Source: Bryobacterales bacterium F-183 (GTDB lineage Bacteria; Acidobacteriota; Terriglobia; Bryobacterales; Bryobacteraceae). From it: DNA of 64,000 bases. This document shows positions 26,214-35,139 of the stretch, piece by piece. A program made the position numbers and the translations under genes. The DNA is taken from the NCBI GenBank assembly GCA_016865505.2, contig AP025252.1, forward strand, positions 1,302,001 through 1,366,000, in the 5' to 3' direction. Position 1 is the stretch's first letter, and each line of letters begins with the position of its first letter. The notes beneath the pieces are model-generated. The model ran no database searches, was not told the DNA's origin, and saw nothing but the letters and a program-made list of their open reading frames with translations.

Positions 26214-27602
26214 TTAACTGAGAATTTCTCGAACAACGTTCCCATGAACGTCCGTCAAACGGAATTGCCGCCCCTGGAATTTGTAAGTCAGCTTGGTGTG
26301 ATCGATGCCGAGCAGATGCAGGATCGTCGCCTGCAGATCATGCACGTGGACCCCGCCTTCAATCACATTGAAGCCGTAGTCGTCGGACGCGCCGTACGAT
26401 AAGCCCTTCTTGATCCCGCCGCCTGCCATCCACATGGAGAAGACCCGGCCATGATGATCGCGACCGTAGTTATCAGGCTTCAGCGGACCCTGCGCATACG
26501 GCGTACGGCCGAACTCGCCGCCCCAGATCACCAGCGTGTCGTCGAGCATGCCGCGCTGCTTGAGGTCCTGGATGAGGCCCGCGGAGGGTTGATCGACGTC
26601 TTTGGCGAGTGACGGCAACTTGTCGGTGAGGCCGCCGTGATGGTCCCATCCGCGATGGTACAGCTGAATGAAGCGGACGTTGCGCTCCGCCAGGCGCCGC
26701 GCGAGGACACAGTTGGCGGCAAAGCTACCCGGCTTCTTGGCGTCGTCGCCATACAGCGAGAGCACCGACTCCGGCTCCTTCGACATGTCGACGAGTTCTG
26801 GCACGCTGGTCTGCATACGGAACGCCATTTCGTACTGCGCGATACGTGTGTCGATCTCCGGGTCCGACACCTTTTCGCGCAGATGCTGATTCAGCGCGGT
26901 GATGCCGTCCAACTGCTGGCGGCGGACGTTGCTGTCCAGTCCCGGCGGGTTCGACAGATGCAGGACGGGGTCCTTCCCGTTGCGGAACTGTACGCCCTGA
27001 TACCGGCTGGGCAGAAATCCCGCGCCCCAGAGGCGAGCGAGCAGTCCCTGGTCCGGTTGGCCGTTGGAGGGCAGAGAATTCAGCACGACGAATGCAGGCA
27101 GATTGGCGTTCTCACTGCCGAGGCCGTAGTCGACCCACGCGCCCATGCTCGGGCGGCCGGGGAGTTGACTGCCAGTCTGGAGCAAGGTGATGGCAGGGTC
27201 GTGATTGATCGCTTCGGTGTGGCAAGCGCGGAGTACGCAAAGCTCATCCGCGACTTTGGCCGTATGCGGCAGCAGACTGCTGAACCACTGCCCGCTTTGG
27301 CCGTGCTGTTTGAACCCGTACATCGAGGGCGCGACGGGCAGGCGGTCCTGGCTGGCCACCATGCCGGTGATGCGCTGGCCACCGAAGACAGAAGGCGGAA
27401 TGTCCTGATTGAAGCGGTCCTTCATTTCCGGCTTGTAATCCAGAAGGTCGAGGTGCGAAGGTCCGCCAGCCTGAAAGAGATAAATGACGCGCTTGGCTTT
27501 GGGTGCAAAGTGCGTGCCGCCAAACAAGGATTGCATGGCCGCGACACCCAAGCCGTAGCCGGTGCGGGCGAGCAGAGAACGCCGGGAAAGCTGCTGTTTC
27601 AC
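26214..27602 (-). CDS. DUF1501 family protein (Tat-exported, sulfatase-like fold)
   Basis: A Tat-type signal (LSRRSLLARTGYGLG) leads into KAKRVIYLFQAGGPSHLDLLDYKPEM, the characteristic opening of DUF1501. RACHTEAINHDPAITLLQTG, GGEFGRTPYAQG and RDHHGRVFSMWMAGGGIK follow. DUF1501 proteins resemble the alkaline phosphatase/sulfatase fold and are consistently found with DUF1549/DUF1553 cytochrome proteins; the role is undetermined. The start is a GTG whose GTGA overlaps the stop of the upstream gene. Confidence 0.9.
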   Translation of the reverse strand: MKQQLSRRSLLARTGYGLGVAAMQSLFGGTHFAPKAKRVIYLFQAGGPSHLDLLDYKPEMKDRFNQDIPPSVFGGQRITGMVASQDRLPVAPSMYGFKQHGQSGQWFSSLLPHTAKVADELCVLRACHTEAINHDPAITLLQTGSQLPGRPSMGAWVDYGLGSENANLPAFVVLNSLPSNGQPDQGLLARLWGAGFLPSRYQGVQFRNGKDPVLHLSNPPGLDSNVRRQQLDGITALNQHLREKVSDPEIDTRIAQYEMAFRMQTSVPELVDMSKEPESVLSLYGDDAKKPGSFAANCVLARRLAERNVRFIQLYHRGWDHHGGLTDKLPSLAKDVDQPSAGLIQDLKQRGMLDDTLVIWGGEFGRTPYAQGPLKPDNYGRDHHGRVFSMWMAGGGIKKGLSYGASDDYGFNVIEGGVHVHDLQATILHLLGIDHTKLTYKFQGRQFRLTDVHGNVVREILS

Positions 27603-30600
27603 TTGGTGATCACCTCGTCGAGGTTCAGAATCATGTTGGCTACCCCGGTGTAGGCGGCCAGTTGCGCCGTCGGGATCTTGGGATCGCGCGGCGCGGGGCC
27701 CACCGTCAGCAGCGCCTCGGCTGACCGGCGGTCATTCTCATACGTCTGCAGCAGCTTTTCGTACGAAGTCCTGAGGATCTGGGACTCGCGCTCATCCGGC
27801 TGTCGTCCAGTTGCGAGGCGGAAGGCGTATGCGATGGGGGCCTTGGCGTCCTCCCGCAGCGCACGCTCGGCAAGCTTGCGGGCGGCTTCCACATAGATCG
27901 GGTCGTTCAGCAAGGTGAGCGCCTGCAAAGGCGTATTCGTGGTGGACCGTTTGACGATGCAGAACTCTCGATCCGGCGCATCGAACACTGTCATCGCAGG
28001 GTGCGTGACGGTGCGCTTCCAGAAGGTGTACATGCTGCGGCGGTACAGATCCGGGCCTTTGCTGGTGATGTACTTGGTGCCCGGATAGTCCGCGGCCACC
28101 ACGATGCCCTTGTACAGGTCCTCCGCTTGCAGCGGGTAGACGCTCGGGCCGCCGAGCTTTTCGGTCAAGAGTCCGGAGATGGCCAGCGCCTGATCGCGAA
28201 TGAGTTCGGCCGGCAGGCGGAAGCGAGGTCCGCGGGCGAGCAGGCGATTTTCGGGGTCGCGCGCGGTGAGTTCGGGGGAGCCTGCGGCGTCCTGGCGGTA
28301 CGTCGCGGACAGCACGATCTTGCGCATCAGCGCCTTAACATTCCAGCCGTTGTCGACAAAGTCCCGCGCGAGCCAATCCAGCAGTTCAGGATGGCTGGGG
28401 AACTCACCCTGAAAGCCAAAATTGTCGCTGGTCTTGACTAGGCCTTGGCCGAACAACTGCTGCCAGAAACGATTCACAACCACGCGCGACGTCAGCGGAT
28501 GGTCCGGCTTGGTGAGCCACTGCGCGAGGCCCAGCCGATTCTTCGGCGCGCCCGCGGGCCATGCGCCCAGCAGGCTTTCCGGTACGCCGGGTTCCAGCTT
28601 TTCACCCGGCAGGTTGTACTGTCCGCGCAGCAGCAGATGCGTGGGCCGTGGTGTACCTTCGAGTTCCTGCATCACCATCGTCATGGGCGATGCGCGCCGC
28701 ACGGCGTACAGTTCGGCTTTCAGGTCGTCCAGCGGCTTGTTCTTGTCCTTCAGCGCGTAGGTACGGATCCAGGCGGTTTCCACCGGAGATCGCTGCGTAC
28801 GGCTGAGCGCGTACGGCAAAGCGTCGCTTTCAAACCAGCGTGCGGCGTCTTCGGGCTTGAGGTCCCGCGTCAGGATCTGGATGTTGTCCAGCTTGCCCTG
28901 GAAGCGCGTGCCGGACTTGCCTGCGTTGTCCCAACCCAGCTTGAAGATCTGGTTCGACGGCTTTTCGCCCGGCGATGGAAGCGACGCGCCGTCATTCAGG
29001 ATGCGCGTCGGCACCTCGCGGCCGTCGATGTACATGCGGACCCACGCCGCCTTCATGCGCATGGCATCCGGCTCCGCAGCCACGCCGGGGTACACGACCG
29101 TGACATGCCGCCATTCACCAGCGCCGATGCGAGCGCCTTCGGATTGGACACGCAGGGCGTACGCCGGAAAACGCTGGCTCAAGCGCAGTTCGACCTCGCC
29201 GTTTACCAGGCGAAGTTCCGTACCGCTGGCATAGCCGACGGCGGCTTCATTCTTCGAATAATCGATGGTGGACAGGATCGGAGCATCCGTATCCGCGGCC
29301 GTGGACTGCAGCCACACGCGGAATGCCAGGGGATTGCGGCGCGCGATCGGCACAGCAGGCGTCTTCGCATCCTTCGCAATGCACGCGTTGCCCTGGATGC
29401 CGGGTGCGGGACCGTCGTTGCAATCCAGATTCAGCGCCGTGGTGACGTCGGCAGGAGGCGCGGGCGGCGTCATCGGCTTGAACTTCCAACCGGCGCTGAG
29501 GCGGGCGCTCACCTGTTCCAACTTGGCGATGTCCGCCTGCAAGCGCGCGATGCGCCGCTGCTGATCGGGCGTGGGCGCCGGGATCATGGGTACGGCATTG
29601 GCCACGCGACCGTCCTCGCCGAACTCCGGAACGTTATTGAAGAAGGCGAAGAAGCGGTAATGGTCCTTCTGCGTGATGGGGTCGTACTTATGGTCGTGGC
29701 AGCGTGCGCATTCGAGCGTCAGCCCCAGCCAGGACATGCCGAGCGTACGCACACGGTCGGACACGTACTCGACGCGGTACTCCTCCTCGATGATGCCGCC
29801 CTCGGAATTGATGACGTGGTTGCGGCCGTAACCCGTGGCGATGCGCTGTTCGAGCGTCGGGTTGGGCAGCAGGTCGCCGGCGAGTTGTTCGGTGAGGAAC
29901 CGGTCGTACCGTTGATTGCTGTTGAACGCCTGGATCACCCAATCGCGCCAGCGCCACATCTCGCGCTCGGAATCGTTGTTGAAGCCGTGGGTGTCGGCAT
30001 AACGCGCGACGTCCAGCCAGTCAATCGCCATCCGTTCGCCGTAGTGCGGGCTGGCCAGCAGACGATCGACAGTACGCGCGTAGGCGCCATCGCCGTTTTT
30101 GGCGGCGTCCTTCTCAAAAGCGTCGATCTCGGCGAGAGTCGGCGGGATGCCGGTAAGATCCAGCGAGGCGCGGCGTAGCCATGCGGCGGGCTTGGCTGCG
30201 GGACTCGGCTTCAGTCCTTCCGCCTGCAACTTGCGCAGGACAAAGGCGTCGATGGGGTTGGCTGCACCCGACGGCACGGGCGGCGCGACCGGAGGTACAA
30301 ACGCCCAGTGCTTGCTGTACTTGCCGCCTTCATCGAGCCAGCGCTTGAGCAGGGCTTTTTGGTCGCTGGTGAGCGTACGGTTGGAGTACGCGGGCGGCAT
30401 CTGGCGCGCTTTGTTGGCGGTGGTGATGCGATCCAGGATCTTGTCCGCGTGTACGGCGGCGCCACTGGGCGATTCGTCCAGACGCAGACCGGCCATGCGC
30501 TTCTTGCTGTCCTGCCCGTGGCAGTGGAAGCAGTTTTCGGACAGGATGGGGCGGATGTCGCGACCGTAATCCAGGTCGGCGGCAGACGCCAGGCAAAAAC

Positions 30601-30628
30601 AGCTGAAAAGTAACGCTAAGACTCGCAC
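27599..30628 (-). CDS. Planctomycete-type cytochrome protein, DUF1549-LamG-DUF1553
   Basis: The 1009-residue protein has a signal peptide and an N-terminal heme motif CFHCHGQ within ILSENCFHCH (PSCyt1). DUF1549 follows (SLDLTGIPPTLAEIDAFEKD, ARYADTHGFNNDSEREM, WRDWVIQAFN). The middle resembles a LamG/concanavalin-like domain (KLDNIQILTRDLKPEDAA). The end is DUF1553 (LTSRVVVNRFWQQLFGQGLV, SRDPENR-like ARDPENRLLARGPRFRL). With DUF1501 it forms a coupled two-gene operon repeatedly found in Planctomycetes and Acidobacteria and linked by inference to polysaccharide use. It is the second such module in the window. Confidence 0.9.
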   Translation of the reverse strand: MRVLALLFSCFCLASAADLDYGRDIRPILSENCFHCHGQDSKKRMAGLRLDESPSGAAVHADKILDRITTANKARQMPPAYSNRTLTSDQKALLKRWLDEGGKYSKHWAFVPPVAPPVPSGAANPIDAFVLRKLQAEGLKPSPAAKPAAWLRRASLDLTGIPPTLAEIDAFEKDAAKNGDGAYARTVDRLLASPHYGERMAIDWLDVARYADTHGFNNDSEREMWRWRDWVIQAFNSNQRYDRFLTEQLAGDLLPNPTLEQRIATGYGRNHVINSEGGIIEEEYRVEYVSDRVRTLGMSWLGLTLECARCHDHKYDPITQKDHYRFFAFFNNVPEFGEDGRVANAVPMIPAPTPDQQRRIARLQADIAKLEQVSARLSAGWKFKPMTPPAPPADVTTALNLDCNDGPAPGIQGNACIAKDAKTPAVPIARRNPLAFRVWLQSTAADTDAPILSTIDYSKNEAAVGYASGTELRLVNGEVELRLSQRFPAYALRVQSEGARIGAGEWRHVTVVYPGVAAEPDAMRMKAAWVRMYIDGREVPTRILNDGASLPSPGEKPSNQIFKLGWDNAGKSGTRFQGKLDNIQILTRDLKPEDAARWFESDALPYALSRTQRSPVETAWIRTYALKDKNKPLDDLKAELYAVRRASPMTMVMQELEGTPRPTHLLLRGQYNLPGEKLEPGVPESLLGAWPAGAPKNRLGLAQWLTKPDHPLTSRVVVNRFWQQLFGQGLVKTSDNFGFQGEFPSHPELLDWLARDFVDNGWNVKALMRKIVLSATYRQDAAGSPELTARDPENRLLARGPRFRLPAELIRDQALAISGLLTEKLGGPSVYPLQAEDLYKGIVVAADYPGTKYITSKGPDLYRRSMYTFWKRTVTHPAMTVFDAPDREFCIVKRSTTNTPLQALTLLNDPIYVEAARKLAERALREDAKAPIAYAFRLATGRQPDERESQILRTSYEKLLQTYENDRRSAEALLTVGPAPRDPKIPTAQLAAYTGVANMILNLDEVITK

Positions 30629-30660
30629 CGGTTCCGAGTGTAGCGGAACGCCAGTGGTTG

Positions 30661-32175
30661 CTAGCGTCCCCGATTGGCGCGCTTTGGCGCCGGGGCGGGT
30701 TCATCGGCGGCGGCGACAGCGTTGAGCTTACGTTCCAGCGCCTCCAGCCGGTCTTCCAGCTTCTTGGTGTCGTTCTTCAGCTTGCGATTCTCCAGCAGCA
30801 GCTTGTCTCGATGCTGGCGCAGTTCCGCGTCGGCCTTGCCGCTCGATGACCCGGGCAGCGCTTCCGCCACAAAACTCGCGGATTCTTCCACGGCCGCCGA
30901 CCACGTCCCGTTGACGTTCATACGTACCGACACGTCACCCGCAGACAGCGGATACAAGTACGACCCAATGGCCAACTGGTCCGGGGTCAAGCGTACGACC
31001 TTGGTACGGCTGCCATCGCGGATTTCAAGCGATCCCAAGGCAGCATTGCGTACAGACGGGGCCGAACGGTCCCACTCAATCCGCAGGTCGCCATCCTGTT
31101 CCGCAAGACGCAGCAACAGCGGCGCGGCCTGACGTACGGTGATGAACCAGTAGGCTCCGATGCCAACCACCAGGAGGCTGGCGCACCAGGCGGCGAACCA
31201 CAGCCATTGGCGCGAACGGGCCGGGGCCATCGCGGCCGGCGGAGGATAGTACGGTCGAGACTCGACGCCGGAGTATTGAAAACCGCGAGTTGCGAGTCCG
31301 CTGCCCGCGTACGGCGCAGGGCTGGTTGTGGTGGAACGCGACGGGGCCACAGCGTTGCCGCCTCCCCAGTTGCGATCCAGCGCGCGGACGGGCATCTGTT
31401 CTACAGGTAAAGCAGAGATCGGGTTCGACGGCAGAAACAGTGAATCGGCAATGTTGCTGGCGCCACTGCTGCTTGCAGCCGCCGCTGCTGCGCGAGGCCG
31501 GGGCGCGGGCACCTGTTGCTGCTGCTGGTGTGGAGGTTCGTTGATGCCGCGTGCCGCCGCCATCAATGCTGCGGTTTCCGCCGGTGTTTCCGGACCGTCA
31601 ATATCGAACTCTTCAAAGCTATGGTCGCCGCGGAACTCGCCCAGTTGCCCGCGTACAAAAAAGCCCGCGCGCAACGCACCCTGGCGGGCCGGACGCAGAA
31701 TCAGCATCACCTGCCAGACCTGTGGAAAAAACGTGTCGTAGATCGCCATGTCGCGATCCGTGGCGTAGATATCGTCCTTGGTATGCGAGATGTAAAAACC
31801 CACAGGCGTGAGCGATGCCAGCTCTTCCGGTGGATTCTTCAGCAGGTCGGCCAGAAAGCTCTTGTCACGCTCGGACAGTACAAACGATGGGCCCGTCTTG
31901 TATTCGCAAATGATTTCGCGAATCTGTGTGACGGTCACCTTGCGGCCTTCGCGCTTGCCGTACAACACGCCGCCGCATTCAATGCCACGTTTGGCCAGGC
32001 GGTGGAAGCCGACAATCACGTGGTCGCGAACTTGCTTCATCGCGTCCGCGGTGTAATCCACAAACATCGGGCTGCCGGCAGGGGCCCAGGACAACAGATC
32101 CGATGTCGAAGGGTTGTGTTGCTCTGCCGCAGCGGCGGGGTCTTGTAGTTCGGTGTCGCGCCAGGCTTCCGCCAT
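30661..32175 (-). CDS. Membrane protein with a degenerate JAB/MPN (JAMM) domain and C-terminal coiled coil
   Basis: The 504-residue protein opens with a JAB1/MPN-like domain at about residues 45-180. The conserved Glu lies in ECGGVLYG and the metal loop is GFYISHTKDDIYATDRD. In active JAMM peptidases the loop reads H-x-H-x7-S-x2-D; here the first His is Ile and the Ser is Thr, so zinc binding is doubtful. A Pro/Gln/Ala-rich linker (190-320) follows, then one membrane helix (WLWFAAWCASLLVVGIGAYWFI), a beta-rich domain, and a coiled coil (LLLENRKLKNDTKKLEDRLEALERK). The gene lies just before a small membrane protein on the same strand. Its function is unknown; ubiquitin-like or peptidase chemistry is not supported. 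Confidence 0.6.
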   Translation of the reverse strand: MAEAWRDTELQDPAAAAEQHNPSTSDLLSWAPAGSPMFVDYTADAMKQVRDHVIVGFHRLAKRGIECGGVLYGKREGRKVTVTQIREIICEYKTGPSFVLSERDKSFLADLLKNPPEELASLTPVGFYISHTKDDIYATDRDMAIYDTFFPQVWQVMLILRPARQGALRAGFFVRGQLGEFRGDHSFEEFDIDGPETPAETAALMAAARGINEPPHQQQQQVPAPRPRAAAAAASSSGASNIADSLFLPSNPISALPVEQMPVRALDRNWGGGNAVAPSRSTTTSPAPYAGSGLATRGFQYSGVESRPYYPPPAAMAPARSRQWLWFAAWCASLLVVGIGAYWFITVRQAAPLLLRLAEQDGDLRIEWDRSAPSVRNAALGSLEIRDGSRTKVVRLTPDQLAIGSYLYPLSAGDVSVRMNVNGTWSAAVEESASFVAEALPGSSSGKADAELRQHRDKLLLENRKLKNDTKKLEDRLEALERKLNAVAAADEPAPAPKRANRGR

Positions 32176-32187
32176 ATAAAAGGGGTC

Positions 32188-32544
32188 CTACCCGGAATGG
32201 TCGCGATGAAACGCGGTTTGTTCCGGCACAGCTTCCTCTAGGTTGTCGTTTTCGTGCAAATGATAGTAGTACGTTACGAAAGACATAGCAAGTGCTAGGG
32301 TGACTAACAGTACTAACCACCTAAGAGTGCGGGCATTCCAGAAGTTTTCGCCCTCCACGGCGGCCACTGTCATACCGGTAACGGCCCCGGCGAGGGCAAT
32401 CGGAAGGAACAGCTTCCAAGGCCACGTCATGATATCCAGGTGTGTTTGCCCGCCGGCCTGCGGCCAAACAACATGAATGGTGAGCAGCGACAACCAGAAG
32501 ACGCAAACGTACAGAATGCGCAGGATAGATGCGGCGGGAGGCAA
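32188..32544 (-). CDS. Small three-helix membrane protein of unknown function
   Basis: The 118-residue product has three hydrophobic segments (ILYVCVFWLSLLTIHVVW, FLPIALAGAVTGMTVAA, WLVLLVTLALAMSFVTYYY) and an acidic C-terminal tail. It precedes the JAMM-like gene by 12 bases on the same strand, so they are likely co-transcribed. No family is recognised. Its start region abuts the divergent metX promoter interval. Confidence 0.6.
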   Translation of the reverse strand: MPPAASILRILYVCVFWLSLLTIHVVWPQAGGQTHLDIMTWPWKLFLPIALAGAVTGMTVAAVEGENFWNARTLRWLVLLVTLALAMSFVTYYYHLHENDNLEEAVPEQTAFHRDHSG

Positions 32545-32597
32545 CCTCTCTATTGTAGCGATTACACTAGTAGCATCCTCACCGCATTCGATAGCCT

Positions 32598-33722
32598 ATG
32601 AACGCCGCAACAACCGGCACCGTCACCACCAAGATCGCGCAATTTGGCCAGCTTCGCCTCGATTCCGGGGCTACGCTGTTGCAGGTGGATTGTGCGTACG
32701 AAACTTACGGGCAGTTGAACGCCGACAAGTCCAACGCCATCCTGGTGTTGCACGCCTTCACGGGCGACGCGCACGCCGCGGGCATCAGCGAGGACGGCAA
32801 GCCCGGCTGGTGGGACGACATGATCGGCCCCGGCAAGGCGTTCGACACCAACAAGTACTTTCTGATCTGCACCAACGTCTTAGGCGGCTGTCGCGGCACT
32901 ACCGGACCTTCGTCGATCCACCCGGAAACGGGTCAACCCTATGCGATGTCGTTCCCGGTGATCACCATCGGCGACATGGTTCGACTGCAGAAGATGCTGA
33001 TCGACTATCTCGGCATCCCAAAGCTGCTGGCCGTTGCTGGAGGCTCGATGGGCGGCATGCAGGCCTTGGAATGGGCCGCCGCGTATCCGGAGATGGTGGC
33101 TGGTGCGATCCCCATCGCGTCCACCTGGCGGCATTCAGCGCAGCAGATCGCCTTCAATGAGGTAGGCCGCCAGGCGATCATGGCGGACCTCGATTGGGCG
33201 GACGGCAATTATTACGGCAAGTCTCGTCCGGCTCGTGGATTGTCGGTAGCGCGCATGGTGGGCCACATCACGTACATGAGCGACCATTCGATGCGCAGCA
33301 AGTTCGGCCGCCGCCTTCGTGAGAAGGACGCCGTGGGTTTCCACTTTGGCGTGGACTTCGAGGTCGAAAGCTACCTGCGCTATCGCGGCGGCCAGTTTGT
33401 CGACCGTTTTGACGCCAACTCCTATCTGTACATCACCAAGGCGATGGATTACTTCGATGTCACGCAGGGCCGTGGCGCGTCGCTCGCGACGGTGTTTGAA
33501 AATACCGACACGCGATTCCTGGTGATGAGCTTCACGTCAGACTGGTTGTACCCGACCTATCAATCGTTGGAACTCGTCAAAGCGCTGCGCAGCCGCAATC
33601 GCGACGTGGCCTTTGTCGAATTGACGTCCAACTACGGCCACGACGCGTTTTTAGTGGAAATCGACGAGCAGTGCGAACTGATCAAAGGCTTTTTGGCAGG
33701 CACGATGAAAGGGCTCCGGTAA
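32598..33722 (+). CDS. metX: Homoserine O-acetyltransferase
   Basis: The 374-residue alpha/beta-hydrolase has the MetX hallmarks: [29 protein letters not shown], nucleophile Ser150 in [14 protein letters not shown], and the C-terminal His in NYGHDAFL. It transfers acetyl (or succinyl) to homoserine, the first committed step of methionine synthesis. It is followed 7 bases later by metW, the usual partner. No SAM riboswitch or other leader is visible in the short upstream interval. Confidence 0.94.
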   Translation: MNAATTGTVTTKIAQFGQLRLDSGATLLQVDCAYETYGQLNADKSNAILVLHAFTGDAHAAGISEDGKPGWWDDMIGPGKAFDTNKYFLICTNVLGGCRGTTGPSSIHPETGQPYAMSFPVITIGDMVRLQKMLIDYLGIPKLLAVAGGSMGGMQALEWAAAYPEMVAGAIPIASTWRHSAQQIAFNEVGRQAIMADLDWADGNYYGKSRPARGLSVARMVGHITYMSDHSMRSKFGRRLREKDAVGFHFGVDFEVESYLRYRGGQFVDRFDANSYLYITKAMDYFDVTQGRGASLATVFENTDTRFLVMSFTSDWLYPTYQSLELVKALRSRNRDVAFVELTSNYGHDAFLVEIDEQCELIKGFLAGTMKGLR

Positions 33723-33729
33723 AGCTCGC

Positions 33730-34332
33730 GTGGCGTTCGTACATTCGTTGTTTGGGCGTAGCGATTACGCAATCATTGGAGAGCTCGTCGAGCCAGGGCT
33801 GAAGGTCCTGGATTTGGGCTGCGGCGAAGCCGAGTTGCTCGGCTGGCTGGTAGAAAACAAAAACGTACAGGCGCGCGGTGTCGAGCTATCGGCGTCGAAG
33901 GTACAGAAGGCGATCGCGCGCGGCGTGTCCGCCTATCAGGGCGACATCGAAGAGGCGCTGAGCGATTATCCGGACGGCGCGTTCGACATGGTGATCCTGA
34001 GCCAGACCCTGCAGGAAACGCGGCGTCCGATGCATGTCCTGAACGACATGCTGCGCGTCGGCAAACGAGCGATCGTCGCGTTCCCCAACTTCGGCCACTG
34101 GCGCGTCCGAGTGTCACACCTGTTCAGCGGCAGGGCCCCCAAAACGGACCTCTTCCCGTACGACTGGTACGATTCGCCCAACCTGCACTACCTCACCGTG
34201 GACGACTTTGAAGAGACCGCCAAGAAAGAAGGCTGGATCATCGAGCGGCGTATCTTCCTGGCAGGCGCGAAGGAAGTGACGGCGTTTCCGAACCTGACAG
34301 CCGAGGTCGCGGTGTACCTGTTCAGGAAGTAG
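33730..34332 (+). CDS. metW: Methionine biosynthesis protein MetW
   Basis: The 200-residue SAM-binding-fold protein carries VLDLGCGEAELLGWL, VELSASKVQKAIARG, SQTLQETRRP and the ending TAEVAVYLFRK, all typical of MetW. MetW is needed with MetX for homoserine O-acyltransferase activity in several bacteria. The start is GTG and the gene is clearly in an operon with metX. Its last 11 bases overlap the end of the convergent creatininase gene. Confidence 0.92.
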   Translation: MAFVHSLFGRSDYAIIGELVEPGLKVLDLGCGEAELLGWLVENKNVQARGVELSASKVQKAIARGVSAYQGDIEEALSDYPDGAFDMVILSQTLQETRRPMHVLNDMLRVGKRAIVAFPNFGHWRVRVSHLFSGRAPKTDLFPYDWYDSPNLHYLTVDDFEETAKKEGWIIERRIFLAGAKEVTAFPNLTAEVAVYLFRK

Positions 34333-35071
34333 TAGCCGCGAACTCCACCCAAGCCTTCGCCACCGCCTCCGCGATCACCTTGCGGTACAGCGCGCCTTTC
34401 TCAGCCGTCGCCAGATCTGGACTGTCCGTGTGGCCGTTGATATCCTTCCAAAAGCCATGACGCTCGTCGCGATACGTGGACGGGAGCTTGGCCGCCGGGT
34501 TCGTGTCGCGATGCGGCAGGTCTTTTGACACGAGCGCCGGGTTGAGCGACAGCATCACCGACGTCTCAAACTCCCCGGCGTGACCCGGCAGGCGCGACGG
34601 CTCAGCCCCCGCCTTCTCGATCAGGTCCTGCCGCGCGATGTTCCAATACGACCCTGCCGCCGCACGTACCGGATGCGTCAACACAATGTCGCGTACGGCA
34701 AGCTGCATCAACTCCTGATTGCCGCCGTGCCCATTCAACAAAAAGATGCGTTTGAAACCGTCGATCACCAGGCATTCCACCAGTTCGTACAGCATGCGGC
34801 GGTAGGTTTCCGTCGTGAACGACAGCGTTCCGCCAAATACCAGATGGTGGTGCGACGAACCGTACGGCAGCGCGGGCGCGACAATCACCGATATGCCCTG
34901 GCCAGCGATCGCCGCTGCTTCCAGTGCGATCGATTCCACCGTGAAGTAATCCATGCCGGTTGCCAGATGCGGACCATGCTGCTCGGTCGCCCCGATCGGC
35001 AGCACCACCATCGACTGCGGGGCAAGCTCGCGAAGTTCCTCGCGGTTCAGCTCTGCGAAACGTTTCATCAT
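34322..35071 (-). CDS. Creatininase family amidohydrolase
   Basis: Started at ATG 35071 (GGAAAG just upstream) the protein has 249 residues. It shows the metal-binding motifs of the creatininase family: VVLPIGATEQHGPHLATGMD, YGSSHHHLVFGGTL, LLNGHGGNQ and GHAGEFETS. Members hydrolyse creatinine, formamide derivatives (ArfB) or mycofactocin precursor peptides; the substrate here cannot be told. The divergent neighbour at 35140 resembles dimethylformamidase, so an amide-degrading pair is possible. Confidence 0.88.
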   Translation of the reverse strand: MMKRFAELNREELRELAPQSMVVLPIGATEQHGPHLATGMDYFTVESIALEAAAIAGQGISVIVAPALPYGSSHHHLVFGGTLSFTTETYRRMLYELVECLVIDGFKRIFLLNGHGGNQELMQLAVRDIVLTHPVRAAAGSYWNIARQDLIEKAGAEPSRLPGHAGEFETSVMLSLNPALVSKDLPHRDTNPAAKLPSTYRDERHGFWKDINGHTDSPDLATAEKGALYRKVIAEAVAKAWVEFAATTS

Positions 35072-35139
35072 CGTACTTTCCATCATTCTGCACGGCATCC
35101 CGCGTGCTGTACATGGGACATGCCATAATGCTGGGCGAA

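Noticed and set aside
32545-32597. SAM riboswitch in front of metX
   Set aside because: The interval is only about 50 bases and no SAM aptamer features can be seen.
34960-35139. Longer N-terminus for the dimethylformamidase-like protein
   Set aside because: This part runs antisense through the start of the creatininase gene and is low-complexity; ATG 35140 has a plausible ribosome binding site.
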